From Dysgonomonas sp. UBA5412 (GTDB lineage Bacteria; Bacteroidota; Bacteroidia; Bacteroidales; Dysgonomonadaceae): DNA of 64,000 nt. Below the pieces are notes generated by a model that was not told the origin of the DNA, searched no databases, and worked only from the letters and a program-made list of their open reading frames with translations. The stretch's first letter is position 1. Each line of letters opens with the position of its first letter. This document shows positions 17,560-26,540 of this stretch, one piece after another. Location of the stretch: assembly GCA_002409595.1 (NCBI GenBank), contig DHNQ01000009.1:143629-207628 (forward strand). The letters run 5' to 3'. The position numbers and the translations under genes were made by a program.

Positions 17560-18144
17560 ATGGATAAAATCAGTTATGCCTTAGGGTTGAGTATTGGAAA
17601 CAATTTTTTGAGTTCAGGAATTAAGAAAGTTGATTTTGATTCTTTCCTAAAGGGGATGAAAGATGTGATAAATGAGTCGCAGCTAGATATGACTTATGAT
17701 GAGGCTAAAGAAGTGATGAATGATTTCTTTTCTAAATTGCAAGAAGATAGATTGGAAATAAATCTGAAAGCCGGAAAAGAATTCTTGGCTATTAATGCTA
17801 AAAGACCGGGTGTGGTGACTTTACCTAGCGGACTTCAGTATGAGATATTGAAAGAAGGAAATGGAGCTAAACCAAAAGCTACAGATCAGGTAAAATGTCA
17901 TTATCACGGAACATTGATTGATGGTACAGTTTTTGATAGCTCTGTAGAACGTGGACAGCCTGCTACATTTGGTGTAAATCAGGTTATTCCGGGATGGGTA
18001 GAAGCCCTTCAGTTGATGCCTGTCGGCTCTAAATGGAAACTATTTATTCCATCAGAATTGGCTTATGGACCTGCCGGTGCAGGTCAGACTATTGAGCCTA
18101 ATTCTACACTAGTTTTCGAAGTTGAAGTTTTAGATATTGTTTAA
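17560..18144 (+). CDS. FKBP-type peptidyl-prolyl isomerase without signal peptide
   Basis: A 194-residue FklB/Mip-like protein. An N-terminal dimerisation region ('DKISYALGLSIGNNF') is followed by an FKBP domain (about 85-194) with 'YHGTLIDGTVFDSS', 'VIPGWVEALQLMPVGS', and 'LAYGPAGAG'. No signal sequence is seen, so it may be cytoplasmic. It lies 22 nt before a second FKBP lipoprotein with closely similar C-terminal DNA, indicating duplication. Confidence 0.88.
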   Translation: MDKISYALGLSIGNNFLSSGIKKVDFDSFLKGMKDVINESQLDMTYDEAKEVMNDFFSKLQEDRLEINLKAGKEFLAINAKRPGVVTLPSGLQYEILKEGNGAKPKATDQVKCHYHGTLIDGTVFDSSVERGQPATFGVNQVIPGWVEALQLMPVGSKWKLFIPSELAYGPAGAGQTIEPNSTLVFEVEVLDIV

Positions 18145-18166
18145 TAATAAATTACGTAATTAAAGT

Positions 18167-19180
18167 ATGAAAAAAATTCAAGTTGTTGCTCTAGGTGCAT
18201 TTGTTGCAGTGGGAGCGTTACTTACATCTTGTGGAGGAAGTGTTTCTACAGACGCTTCATTGAAAACTGAAAATGATACTATTTCTTACGCTTTTGGTGC
18301 AAGCTTATATGATCAAGGGCTTTCTATGCATTTACAACAATTAGGCGTTATAAGTGATACTACCGGTATCAGACCTTCTTATGCAAGACAAATAGAAGCA
18401 GAGGCTGATGCTCAGAAGAAATCTGCTTTGGAGAAAGAAATGAAAAGTAAGATCGACTCTACAGTGAAAGCTAATGAGAGAAATACGTCTGAATTTCTTA
18501 AAGGGTTGAAAGAAAGCTTGGATGCTCCTGAATCAAAATCTGCTTATTATGCAGGTGTTTCAGTAGGCGGGCAGATTGCTAAACAAATGTTTCCTAACTT
18601 GATCAGCCAGATGTATGGTCCTGAATCGAAAGAAAAAATAAATAGTAATGCTTTTATTGCAGCTATGGCAACAGCAATGAAGAATGGTAAGTTTGCTGTA
18701 AACGACCCTGCTACATTGTTTAATGTGAAAATGCAAGAAGTTCAAACCAAGACTCAAGCTAAACAAGAAGAGGAATTGAAAAAACAATATACTCCTCAGA
18801 TCGAAGCAGGACAAAAGTTTTTGGATGAAAATAAAGCAAAAGAAGGAGTTGTGACACTTCCTGACGGATTGCAATATAAGATCGTGAAAGAAGGTAATGG
18901 TGCAAAACCAACAGCTTCTGATGTGGTTAAGGTTCATTATCACGGAACATTGATAGATGGTACAGTGTTTGATAGTTCAGTAGAAAGAAAAGAACCTGCT
19001 ACATTCAATGTTAGTGCTGTGATCAAAGGTTGGACTGAGGTTCTTCAATTGATGCCTGTTGGCTCTAAATGGACAGTGTATGTTCCTTACGATCTAGCAT
19101 ATGGAGCGCAAGACAGAGGTGCTATTAAGCCATTCTCTACTCTTATATTTGACATCGAATTGTTAGGTATCGAAAAATAA
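18167..19180 (+). CDS. FKBP-type peptidyl-prolyl isomerase lipoprotein
   Basis: A 337-residue lipoprotein (signal ends 'LLTSC-GG'). After a long helical N-terminal part, which repeats the 'SYAFGASLYDQG' start, it carries an FKBP domain at about 225-337 that nearly copies the neighbour ('YHGTLIDGTVFDSSVERKEPATF'; here kept short). It should help fold envelope proteins. Domain order is that of FkpA/Mip, extended by about 100 residues. Confidence 0.88.
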   Translation: MKKIQVVALGAFVAVGALLTSCGGSVSTDASLKTENDTISYAFGASLYDQGLSMHLQQLGVISDTTGIRPSYARQIEAEADAQKKSALEKEMKSKIDSTVKANERNTSEFLKGLKESLDAPESKSAYYAGVSVGGQIAKQMFPNLISQMYGPESKEKINSNAFIAAMATAMKNGKFAVNDPATLFNVKMQEVQTKTQAKQEEELKKQYTPQIEAGQKFLDENKAKEGVVTLPDGLQYKIVKEGNGAKPTASDVVKVHYHGTLIDGTVFDSSVERKEPATFNVSAVIKGWTEVLQLMPVGSKWTVYVPYDLAYGAQDRGAIKPFSTLIFDIELLGIEK

Positions 19181-19243
19181 GTGAAAAGATAAGGTTTAGA
19201 TAATATTTTGGTGCTTCAAAAGTGAAATTTTAAACAAAAAGTC

Positions 19244-19272
19244 TTGCTTTTGTAAAATATATCTTATATTTG
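19244..19272 (+). promoter_or_regulatory. Bacteroidetes-type promoter for Lrp/AsnC gene
   Basis: TTG at 19244-19246 and TATATTTG at 19265-19272, an 18-nt gap. The start falls about 25 nt before the ATG. Confidence 0.6.
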
Positions 19273-19301
19273 GACTGAAATAATAATAAAAAGCTCATTT
19301 T

Positions 19302-19766
19302 ATGCAAAAGATTGATAAACTTGATAAGAAGATACTGGAGATTATATCTCAGAATGCGAGAATCCCATTCAAAGATGTAGCTCTGGAATGTGGTGTTTCT
19401 CGTGCAGCTATTCATCAAAGAGTACAACGCATGATTGAGATGGATGTTATAGTTGGGTCCGGCTATTTTGTAAATCCTAAAGTATTAGGTTATAATACTT
19501 GTACATATATCGGAGTTAAGTTGGAGCGTGGGTCTATGTATAAGACTGTGATTCCTGAACTTGACAAGATACCCGAAATAGTGGAATCTCATTTTACCAC
19601 AGGTCCATATACCATTCTTATTAAGTTATATGCCCGCGATAATGAGCATTTGATGGATTTGCTTAATAATAAGATACAAGATATACCCGGTGTTGTTGCT
19701 ACCGAGACAATGATTTCTTTGAGTCAAGGAGTTAAGCGTCAAATACCGATTTCCAAAATAGAATAA
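19302..19766 (+). CDS. Lrp/AsnC-family transcriptional regulator
   Basis: A 154-residue regulator. N-terminal winged helix ('KLDKKILEIISQNARIPFKD' region with 'GVSRAAIHQRVQRM') and C-terminal RAM ligand-binding domain ending 'LSQGVKRQIPISKIE'. Members sense amino acids and bind DNA as octamers or larger. It stands alone between a clear promoter and a clear terminator; target genes cannot be told from the sequence. Confidence 0.9.
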   Translation: MQKIDKLDKKILEIISQNARIPFKDVALECGVSRAAIHQRVQRMIEMDVIVGSGYFVNPKVLGYNTCTYIGVKLERGSMYKTVIPELDKIPEIVESHFTTGPYTILIKLYARDNEHLMDLLNNKIQDIPGVVATETMISLSQGVKRQIPISKIE

Positions 19767-19794
19767 TCAGATAACCTTTATTTTTTAGGAATAT

Positions 19795-19833
19795 AAAAAG
19801 GATGGTCTTTCAACTGAAGACCATCCTTTTTCT
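19795..19833. terminator. intrinsic terminator
   Basis: A 15-bp perfect stem (19795-19809 with 19817-19831), 7-nt loop, T-rich tail. Confidence 0.88.
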
Positions 19834-19871
19834 TTAATCTTTAATAAAGGTAAATATGTAGAACAAAAGGG

Positions 19872-19900
19872 TTGAAACCCATAAATTTTTAATATTTTTG
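19872..19900 (+). promoter_or_regulatory. Bacteroidetes-type promoter that decides the PASTA start
   Basis: TTG at 19872-19874 and TATTTTTG at 19893-19900, 18-nt gap. Transcription should begin near 19,905, which places the upstream ATG at 19898 outside the mRNA and makes ATG 19928 the start. Confidence 0.65.
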
Positions 19901-19927
19901 CACCTACATTCGTTTAGAATATTATAT

Positions 19928-20542
19928 ATGGATAAAAAAAATGTAGTATCGAGATTTATATCAAATATATATGTTAAAAATATATTATTGATGATTATTG
20001 TATCCTGTGTTTTGGTTGCAATAGTTCTCTTTATATTAAATGTTTATACAAGACATAATGAATCTGTGGATGTCCCTGCTGTAAAAGGTTTGCAGATAGA
20101 AGAGGCTCGCGGTATATTAAATTCAGCATCATTGGAATGTGAAGTGGTAGATTCTATTTTCGTCACTGGTGGAATACCCGGTGCTGTAATAGAACAAACA
20201 CCGAAAGAGGCGTCGAAGGTAAAAGAAGGCCGTACCGTATTTCTTACTATTCAGGCCAAAGGAGTTCAGATGGTTGCCATACCGGAATTGAAAGACTATT
20301 CTCGTCGGCAGGCTGAAGCTCAACTTAATTCTTTAGGATTTAATAAAATAGTCATAGATGAAGTGCCCTCCGCCTATGCCGGTATCGTTATTTCTATTTC
20401 CTATAAGGGAAAAGAATTATCTCCTAATCAGAAAGTGCCTAAGGGTGCAACTTTACGTATGACGGTCGGAGCCGGTGGAGAATCCGGGCTTGATAGTATA
20501 CCGGAACAAGAGACTAATATTGATGAATCTTTCTTTAACTAA
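19928..20542 (+). CDS. PASTA-domain membrane protein
   Basis: From ATG 19928 the protein has 204 residues: a basic N-terminus, one transmembrane helix (about 18-40), and two PASTA domains ('VDVPAVKGLQIEEARGIL' and 'VAIPELKDYSRRQAEAQL'), followed by a short acidic tail. PASTA domains elsewhere bind peptidoglycan or muropeptides, though usually fused to kinases or PBPs; here they are alone. The neighbours rluD and ddl support a cell-wall context. Its TAA/ATG junction overlaps the rluD start by one base. Confidence 0.85.
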   Translation: MDKKNVVSRFISNIYVKNILLMIIVSCVLVAIVLFILNVYTRHNESVDVPAVKGLQIEEARGILNSASLECEVVDSIFVTGGIPGAVIEQTPKEASKVKEGRTVFLTIQAKGVQMVAIPELKDYSRRQAEAQLNSLGFNKIVIDEVPSAYAGIVISISYKGKELSPNQKVPKGATLRMTVGAGGESGLDSIPEQETNIDESFFN

Positions 20543-21612
20543 TGATAGATAATACATTAGACGATATAGTAGATGGTCTTCCTGAAGATGAATTGGAGGG
20601 AGATCCTAATTCGCAACTTTATGAGCATTATAGATTTGTAGCTGACAAGGGGCAAGGATTAATCCGTATAGATAAATACCTGTCGATGCACATAGTAGGC
20701 GTTTCGCGTAATCGGATACAGCAAGCTGCAGAAGCCGGTTGTATCTTGGTAAATGAAGTGCCTGTCAAATCGAATTATAAGATAAAACCATTGGATATCG
20801 TATCCGTGGTTATGAATCGTCCACCACGAGAACTGGAAATCATTCCCGAGAATATACCTTTAGATGTAGTATATGAAGACGATGATCTGATGGTGATAAA
20901 TAAGCCGCCGGGATTGGTCGTGCATCCGGGCTTTGGCAATTATCAGGGTACTATGGTAAATGCGGTAGCTTATCTGCTGAAAGATACGCCCGAATATGAT
21001 GCCAAAGACCCTCGCCTAGGAATTGTACATCGGATTGATAAAGATACATCAGGATTGATAGTCGTTGCCAAGAATGCCTATGCAAAGGCTCATCTTTCTG
21101 CCCAATTCTTTAATAAGACAACGAAAAGACAATATGTAGCCCTTGTGTGGGGTTCTATTGCCGAAGATGAAGGGCGGATAGAGGGTAATATCGGTAGAGA
21201 TCCTAAAGACCGAATGCTGATGACTGTTTTCAAAGATGGAGAACATGGTAAAACCGCAGTAACGCATTATAAAGTATTGGAGCGTTTAGGATATGTTTCA
21301 TTAGTACAGTGTCGGCTCGAAACCGGACGTACTCATCAGATCCGTGTTCACATGAAACATATCGGACATACCTTGTTTAATGACTCACGTTATGGAGGTG
21401 ATGAGGTACTTAAAGGTACTCATTTTGTAAAATATAAGCAGTTTGTTCAAAATTGTTTCAACATATGTCCCCGTCAGGCATTGCATGCGCAAACATTGGG
21501 ATTCATACAACCTCGAACCGGTGAAGAGTTGATGTTCGAGGCTCCGATTCCCGATGATATGAGCCAATTATTGGACAAGTGGCGAGGTTATATTTCTAAT
21601 AGAGAAATTTAA
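20542..21612 (+). CDS. rluD: RluA-family pseudouridine synthase, RluD-like
   Basis: A 356-residue enzyme that converts uridines to pseudouridine in large-subunit rRNA. It has an S4 domain (about 35-85, 'IDKYLSMHIVGVSRNRIQQA'; 19-20 residues) and the catalytic motif 'HRIDKDTSG' with Asp166. 'GRTHQIRVH' follows near 255. An acidic N-terminal extension of 30 residues is common in Bacteroidetes. It sits between the PASTA gene and ddl in one operon. Confidence 0.9.
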   Translation: MIDNTLDDIVDGLPEDELEGDPNSQLYEHYRFVADKGQGLIRIDKYLSMHIVGVSRNRIQQAAEAGCILVNEVPVKSNYKIKPLDIVSVVMNRPPRELEIIPENIPLDVVYEDDDLMVINKPPGLVVHPGFGNYQGTMVNAVAYLLKDTPEYDAKDPRLGIVHRIDKDTSGLIVVAKNAYAKAHLSAQFFNKTTKRQYVALVWGSIAEDEGRIEGNIGRDPKDRMLMTVFKDGEHGKTAVTHYKVLERLGYVSLVQCRLETGRTHQIRVHMKHIGHTLFNDSRYGGDEVLKGTHFVKYKQFVQNCFNICPRQALHAQTLGFIQPRTGEELMFEAPIPDDMSQLLDKWRGYISNREI

Positions 21613-21631
21613 TAATATACAGGTTGTAAAG

Positions 21632-22615
21632 ATGAAACGAAACATTGCTGTTGTATGGGGTGGCTACTCATCCGAGATAGTTGTATCCGCTAAAAGTATG
21701 GCTAGTATTTGCTCTTTTCTCGACAAGGAGAAGTATAATACTTATAAAGTACGTCTGACTAAAGAAGATTGGAGCGTCGAAATAGATGGCTGTGCATGCA
21801 ATGTAGACAAGAACGACTTTAGTTGTATCGGTCCACAGTCTAACGAGAAAATAAAGTTTGATTTTGCTTACATCATTATTCATGGAACACCCGGCGAAGA
21901 TGGGCGGTTGCAAGGATATTTTGATATGCTCGGCATACCTTACTCAACTTGTGGGATGATGGCTTCAGCTTTGACGATGAATAAATTTGTTTGCAATAAT
22001 TTTCTTCGTAATTTTGAAATAAAAGTCGCAGAATCATTATATTTGAATAAAGATAGTCAGTATGATATAAATGATATTGGCGACAGGCTTAAATTCCCTC
22101 TGTTTGTAAAACCGAATACAGGAGGTTCAAGCTTTGCTACAACGAAAGTAAAGGCAATAGATCAATTACAACAAGCTATTGATGTTGCATTTGGAGAAAC
22201 TCCGGATGTGATTATCGAAAGTTTTATTAGTGGATGCGAAGTAACATGCGGTTGCTATAAGGTGAAAAATAAAGAGGTTGTCTTTCCTATAACAGAGGTT
22301 GTGACACCTAATGAGTTCTTTAATTATGAGGCCAAGTATGAAGGGCAGGTTGAAGAAATTACACCGGCTCGTATCTCAGATGAAATGACAAACGAAATAC
22401 AGCGATTAACTCGTCGAATATATGATTTGGTAGGAGCAAAAGGTATAATCAGAGTTGATTTTATTATCTCTGATAATGTACCTTACTTGTTAGAAGTCAA
22501 TACAGTCCCCGGAATGACGCATACCAGTTTCATTCCTCAACAGGTAGCTGCAGCAAATATGGATATAACAGATATATTGACTGAAATTATAGAAAACGAA
22601 TTTAACGCCATTTGA
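21632..22615 (+). CDS. ddl: D-alanine--D-alanine ligase
   Basis: A 327-residue ATP-grasp enzyme that makes D-Ala-D-Ala for peptidoglycan. 'AVVWGGYSSE' begins the protein, 'IHGTPGEDGRLQGYFD' carries the substrate-binding loop, 'KPNTGGSSFATTKV' forms the ATP loop, and 'LLEVNTVPGMTHTSFIP' gives the metal site. It starts 20 nt after rluD. Confidence 0.95.
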   Translation: MKRNIAVVWGGYSSEIVVSAKSMASICSFLDKEKYNTYKVRLTKEDWSVEIDGCACNVDKNDFSCIGPQSNEKIKFDFAYIIIHGTPGEDGRLQGYFDMLGIPYSTCGMMASALTMNKFVCNNFLRNFEIKVAESLYLNKDSQYDINDIGDRLKFPLFVKPNTGGSSFATTKVKAIDQLQQAIDVAFGETPDVIIESFISGCEVTCGCYKVKNKEVVFPITEVVTPNEFFNYEAKYEGQVEEITPARISDEMTNEIQRLTRRIYDLVGAKGIIRVDFIISDNVPYLLEVNTVPGMTHTSFIPQQVAAANMDITDILTEIIENEFNAI

Positions 22616-22625
22616 ATTTAAAACC

Positions 22626-23777
22626 ATGAGTAATAAATTTGATGACATAGCCCCTCTGTATGATCATGAGGTAGAGCAAGCAATACGAGAAATATTAGTA
22701 GATCCCGGATTTCAGCATGCCGTAAAATATATAATACCTAATATTGACTGGGAGGAATTTTCTGCCGAAATGAGCCGATATAAAACTAAAGGGCAATTTC
22801 AAGCTGAGATGATATATCCCGTAGTCACTATGTTGGGGATGAAAGTGTCTACCAGTATAAAGGGTGATAAATGGGAAAATATAGATCAGTCGGTTCAGCA
22901 TCTTTTCCTATCTAATCATCGAGACATTGTTCTTGATGCAGGGCTCTTGAATATATTAAGACACAAAGAAGGGCTGAATACTACTGAAATAGCTATCGGT
23001 GATAATCTTCTTATTCATCCTTGGATAGATAAGTTGGTAAGACTCAACAAGAGCTTTATTGTTCGTCGTGGTCTGTCGATCAAAGAACGGTTGGTTGCCT
23101 CTAAACATCTTTCAGAATATATCCATTATACAATAAGCGAAAAAGGAGAATCTGTGTGGATTGCTCAACGTGAGGGTAGGGCAAAGAATTCTGATGACAG
23201 AACTCAGGATAGCCTTTTGAAAATGTTGGCGTTATATCCTGAAGATAAACCATTCTTGGAAAGCCTTCGGGAGTTGAATCTTATACCACTATCCATATCA
23301 TATGAATACGACCCGTGTGATTATCTTAAAGCAAAAGAATTTCAGCAAAAGCGTGATGATCCTGACTTTAAGAAAAGTCAACGTGACGATCTTTTGAATA
23401 TGGAAATAGGTATTCTCGGACAAAAGGGGAATGTCGTATTCCGCTTTGGAAAATGTATAAATCCTGAGCTTGATAAAATAACTGAACCGGATAAACGTTT
23501 GCAACCGGAATTGGCAGCGAAGATCATAGACAAAGAAATTCATGCCAATTACGAGATTTTTCCATGTAACTATATAGCACACGACCTTTTTAACAAAGAA
23601 ACTCGTTTCGGAGATAAATATACTGAGCAGCAATCGGATGAATTTAAAGCATATCTAGAGAAACAGATTGCAAAGATTGATCTCGACTATATCGACCATG
23701 ACTTTGTATGGGATAAGATGCTTGAAATGTATTCTAATACATTAAAAAACTATTTAGAAGCCATAGCCTCTAAATAA
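22626..23777 (+). CDS. PlsC-like acyltransferase
   Basis: A 383-residue protein with the glycerol-phosphate acyltransferase block 'FLSNHRDIVLDAGLLN' near 98-113 and a further 'WIAQREGRAKNSDDRTQ' block near 178, which corresponds to the substrate Arg-Glu-Gly motif. It probably acylates a glycerolipid or a lysophospholipid. No membrane helix is obvious. It begins 10 nt after ddl, so it is the last gene of the PASTA-rluD-ddl operon. Confidence 0.82.
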   Translation: MSNKFDDIAPLYDHEVEQAIREILVDPGFQHAVKYIIPNIDWEEFSAEMSRYKTKGQFQAEMIYPVVTMLGMKVSTSIKGDKWENIDQSVQHLFLSNHRDIVLDAGLLNILRHKEGLNTTEIAIGDNLLIHPWIDKLVRLNKSFIVRRGLSIKERLVASKHLSEYIHYTISEKGESVWIAQREGRAKNSDDRTQDSLLKMLALYPEDKPFLESLRELNLIPLSISYEYDPCDYLKAKEFQQKRDDPDFKKSQRDDLLNMEIGILGQKGNVVFRFGKCINPELDKITEPDKRLQPELAAKIIDKEIHANYEIFPCNYIAHDLFNKETRFGDKYTEQQSDEFKAYLEKQIAKIDLDYIDHDFVWDKMLEMYSNTLKNYLEAIASK

Positions 23778-23802
23778 TATCTGAGCCACTAAAATATAAT
23801 GG

Positions 23803-23836
23803 ATTCCTTTTGGCTGTCACAGCCGAAAGGAATTTT
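23803..23836. terminator. intrinsic terminator
   Basis: A 14-bp stem with one G-T pair (23803-23816 with 23819-23832) and T-rich tail, 25 nt after the acyltransferase gene. Confidence 0.8.
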
Positions 23837-23908
23837 TATTTATCCTTTTTCATGCTGCCTCTGTCGCCAAATAATGAGAATGGAATGGGCTATTCTTCGA
23901 TATATTTA

Positions 23909-23916
23909 TATATTTG
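23909..23916 (+). promoter_or_regulatory. -7 element for the DUF4468 gene
   Basis: TATATTTG at 23909-23916, about 24 nt before the ATG at 23940. No clear -33. Confidence 0.4.
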
Positions 23917-23939
23917 CATAACACAAATACATCATAACT

Positions 23940-24509
23940 ATGAAAAAATCGGTTTTATATATATTTTTCAGCCTTTACTCAGTTCTGGCTTTTAGCCAAA
24001 GTGTGAAGCATAAAGAACGCTTTACCAGAGTGTCGGAAGTACAAGGCAAAGTGACTTTCATAAAAGAATTGTCGATAAGCAACAACTCAGCTCTTTCTAA
24101 TTATAATAAATTAAAAGACTGGGCTATTATAAATTATGGCAAAGACCCTTTCATTTCCAGCGTGCGCCATGATAAAGACAATAAAGAATTTATAGCAAAA
24201 TCCAGAATCGAATTACTTTTGCCCGAAAACTCGAAAGGTGTGCGTGAGAAAATGATAATGAGATATCGTATCAATGGCTTTGCATATCGGGATAGATGTG
24301 TTTTCGAAATTACAGATATATCCTATATGTACGGCAATGCACGTGATGATAAACGCTTGTCGCATGTTCTACGAGCCGAAGACTTTATTACGGACAATGC
24401 TGTGGCAATAGCAGACGATTTGCAAGAATTACGTATCAATACACGCAAGAGCACACTCTATTTTCTCAATCAGGTAGGCGAAGACTTCGAAGCCTATTTC
24501 GCACGTTAA
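23940..24509 (+). CDS. DUF4468-like secreted protein
   Basis: A 189-residue protein with a signal peptide ending 'VLAFS-QS'. The middle and end ('KMIMRYRINGFAYRDRCVFEITDISYMYG'; motif here split) match my memory of DUF4468 proteins with a TBP-like fold, widespread in Bacteroidetes and of unknown function. Its 3' end overlaps rnhB on the other strand by 4 nt. Confidence 0.75.
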   Translation: MKKSVLYIFFSLYSVLAFSQSVKHKERFTRVSEVQGKVTFIKELSISNNSALSNYNKLKDWAIINYGKDPFISSVRHDKDNKEFIAKSRIELLLPENSKGVREKMIMRYRINGFAYRDRCVFEITDISYMYGNARDDKRLSHVLRAEDFITDNAVAIADDLQELRINTRKSTLYFLNQVGEDFEAYFAR

Positions 24510-25105
24510 AAGTTTAGCTTTAGTTGTCTTTCGGTCAGATTGAAGCTCAGTCTGTGATATGGTGTTACGCCATGTTCCTTTATAGCTGCCCGATGCTTCT
24601 TTGTCGGATACCCTTTGTTGTGATCCCAATCATATAAAGGATACTCTTGGTGAAGGCTGATCATATAATCATCTCTGTATGTTTTCGCCAAAACGGAAGC
24701 AGCAGCTATGGGCAGGAGTTTAGAGTCTCCCTTTACCACACATGTATGAGGTATATCCTCAAAAGGTTTGAATCGGTTGCCATCTATCAATAGGTGTTGC
24801 GGACGTGTTTTCAGGCAGGCAACGGCTCTTTGCATAGCCAGAAACGAAGCATTGAGTATATTTATTTTATCTATTTCTTCATGGTCTACTATACCCACAG
24901 CCCATGTGACAGCTTCCTTTTCAATCAGAGGACGTAAAGTATATCTTTCTTTTTCGCTTAGCTGTTTCGAGTCGTTTAAAGCCTCACATTCAAATCCTTT
25001 TGGAAGAATAACTGCTGCTGCAAAAACGGGTCCGGCAAGGCATCCGCGACCAGCTTCGTCGCATCCGGCTTCAATAAGGTCAGGGTATAAACTTAATTCT
25101 AACAT
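24506..25105 (-). CDS. rnhB: ribonuclease HII
   Basis: A 199-residue enzyme that cuts RNA in RNA-DNA hybrids. Start 'IEAGCDEAGRGCLAG' includes Asp16-Glu17 of the active site; further Asp residues lie in 'HLLIDGNRF' and near 'KTYRDDYM'. It starts one base after the stop of the upstream phosphoesterase gene, so both share one transcript. Confidence 0.93.
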   Translation of the reverse strand: MLELSLYPDLIEAGCDEAGRGCLAGPVFAAAVILPKGFECEALNDSKQLSEKERYTLRPLIEKEAVTWAVGIVDHEEIDKINILNASFLAMQRAVACLKTRPQHLLIDGNRFKPFEDIPHTCVVKGDSKLLPIAAASVLAKTYRDDYMISLHQEYPLYDWDHNKGYPTKKHRAAIKEHGVTPYHRLSFNLTERQLKLNF

Positions 25106-26350
25106 TTACTTAAATCTAATTTCAACATTGTTGTCGGCAGGGGGAAAATCCAACTCCAGATCAGTTAAATCTATTGGCGAATCTAATTGGGTCGAAAGCT
25201 TTTGTATTGCATCCTTAAGTCCCTTGTCAGGTTTCTCGTCACCATAAACATGTAATATAAATATCTGGGACAATACATTTGCCATATCGTTAAGTACGCT
25301 GTCCGATAGATTATATCCCATGCCTTTTAGCTTTCCTTTTGCTAATTTTTCGGACAATGCCAACATACGTTTTCTATCCTCTTCTGCAAGATTTGGATTG
25401 TTCGGAGTTGATGTTACATGCTTTGTATTTATTTTCATCCCCAGATTATCTAGAGTTACATATCGGTACGAGAAAGGATATGCGGATAAAGTACCCGTTT
25501 CCACATCATATATGACGTTTCCTTTCTGAGATGTGAAAGCCGATATATCATTAGAATGAAAATGTCCGGTAAAGATGGCTTTCATTCCTTTGTCTGCAAG
25601 CAAATTAGCCAATCGCACCCAATCTTCTACCAAATAATATTTGAAAAACGAATCTTGATACATAATATGTTCGGTAAGTCCCCAATGCATCATACCTATT
25701 ACTTGCTTGTTTTTTGCCTTAGCTTTATCAAGAATCTTTACAATCCATTGTTCCGTCTCCGGCGATATTCTCCCTGCGGATATACTGTTAGTGCCATATT
25801 CTTTATATCTGGCAGCATCTATTGTCAATAGCCAAGTATCTGCATCTAGTTCGGCAAGATAACTTAAACTTGCCGTATCTTTTTCTAACGCAGCTTTATA
25901 TCCAAAGTCGCTGTAAATCTCCGAAAATTCTTTTGCTGATATATTGGGTACAGATATTTCCTTATTCCCTTTGAATGCTACGGGTTTTGGCATATTTATA
26001 TCATGGTTTCCGGGGATTACTAATATACGTATTCCTTTTTCCCTGAGTGGCTTTAGCTTGTTACAAAAGTCTATGTGGCTTTGTTTTTCCCCATCCTTAG
26101 TAATGTCTCCACTTATGAGTAATATTTCAATATCACTATTCAGATATTCCTCCAGCACCATGTCTAATACCTCAGGCACAGCTGCAATATTCTTCCCGCT
26201 ATTGAATACATAGTTCTGCATTGCATATCCATCGTCCATTAGCTGCTCCGACAGATAATGCGTGTCCGAGATCACACCTATTCTTAGCGGTTCGGAAGCT
26301 TGTAGTCCGATTGCAAAAAATAGTAATACATATATAAATAAGCGTTTCAT
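25106..26350 (-). CDS. secreted metallophosphoesterase
   Basis: A 414-residue protein with a signal peptide ending 'GLQA-SEP'. Calcineurin-type motifs are complete: 'VISDTHYL', 'ISGDITKDG', 'IPGNHDI', 'MMHWGL' and 'FTGHFHSND'. The last 120 residues are helical without a known domain. The substrate is unknown. It is first in an operon with rnhB. Confidence 0.85.
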   Translation of the reverse strand: MKRLFIYVLLFFAIGLQASEPLRIGVISDTHYLSEQLMDDGYAMQNYVFNSGKNIAAVPEVLDMVLEEYLNSDIEILLISGDITKDGEKQSHIDFCNKLKPLREKGIRILVIPGNHDINMPKPVAFKGNKEISVPNISAKEFSEIYSDFGYKAALEKDTASLSYLAELDADTWLLTIDAARYKEYGTNSISAGRISPETEQWIVKILDKAKAKNKQVIGMMHWGLTEHIMYQDSFFKYYLVEDWVRLANLLADKGMKAIFTGHFHSNDISAFTSQKGNVIYDVETGTLSAYPFSYRYVTLDNLGMKINTKHVTSTPNNPNLAEEDRKRMLALSEKLAKGKLKGMGYNLSDSVLNDMANVLSQIFILHVYGDEKPDKGLKDAIQKLSTQLDSPIDLTDLELDFPPADNNVEIRFK

Positions 26351-26391
26351 TGCTGTAATTATTAATATCGTTCAAAACACATTAAATAAAA

Positions 26392-26425
26392 CAAAGGTAC
26401 TAAGTTAGTCTTTTTGTAAGCCAAA
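26392..26425 (-). promoter_or_regulatory. promoter for metallophosphoesterase-rnhB
   Basis: On the minus strand, TTTG (26425-26422) and TACCTTTG (26399-26392) with a 22-nt gap. Copy 1 of the GTGACA repeat (26410-26450) overlaps it. Confidence 0.55.
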
Positions 26426-26450
26426 AAGTGACAAAAGTGACAACATTTTA
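26410..26450. repeat. GTGACA repeat, copy 1
   Basis: TTTTTGTA, six bases, then AAAAAGTGACAAAAGTGACA and an AT-rich end. Copy 2 lies 90 nt away at 26500-26540 with GTGACAAAAATGACA. The phased direct GTGACA/ATGACA words look like paired binding sites. Confidence 0.5.
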
Positions 26451-26499
26451 CCTTCTTTTTCTGTTGTTTCTTTTATGGCTAATCAGATATGCTGTTACT

Positions 26500-26540
26500 A
26501 TTTTTGTATTTTAGAAAAAGTGACAAAAATGACAATTTTG
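26500..26540. repeat. GTGACA repeat, copy 2
   Basis: Same layout as copy 1 (TTTTTGTA, spacer, AAAAAGTGACAAAAATGACA). It lies nearer the plus-strand GHL10-like gene. Confidence 0.5.
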
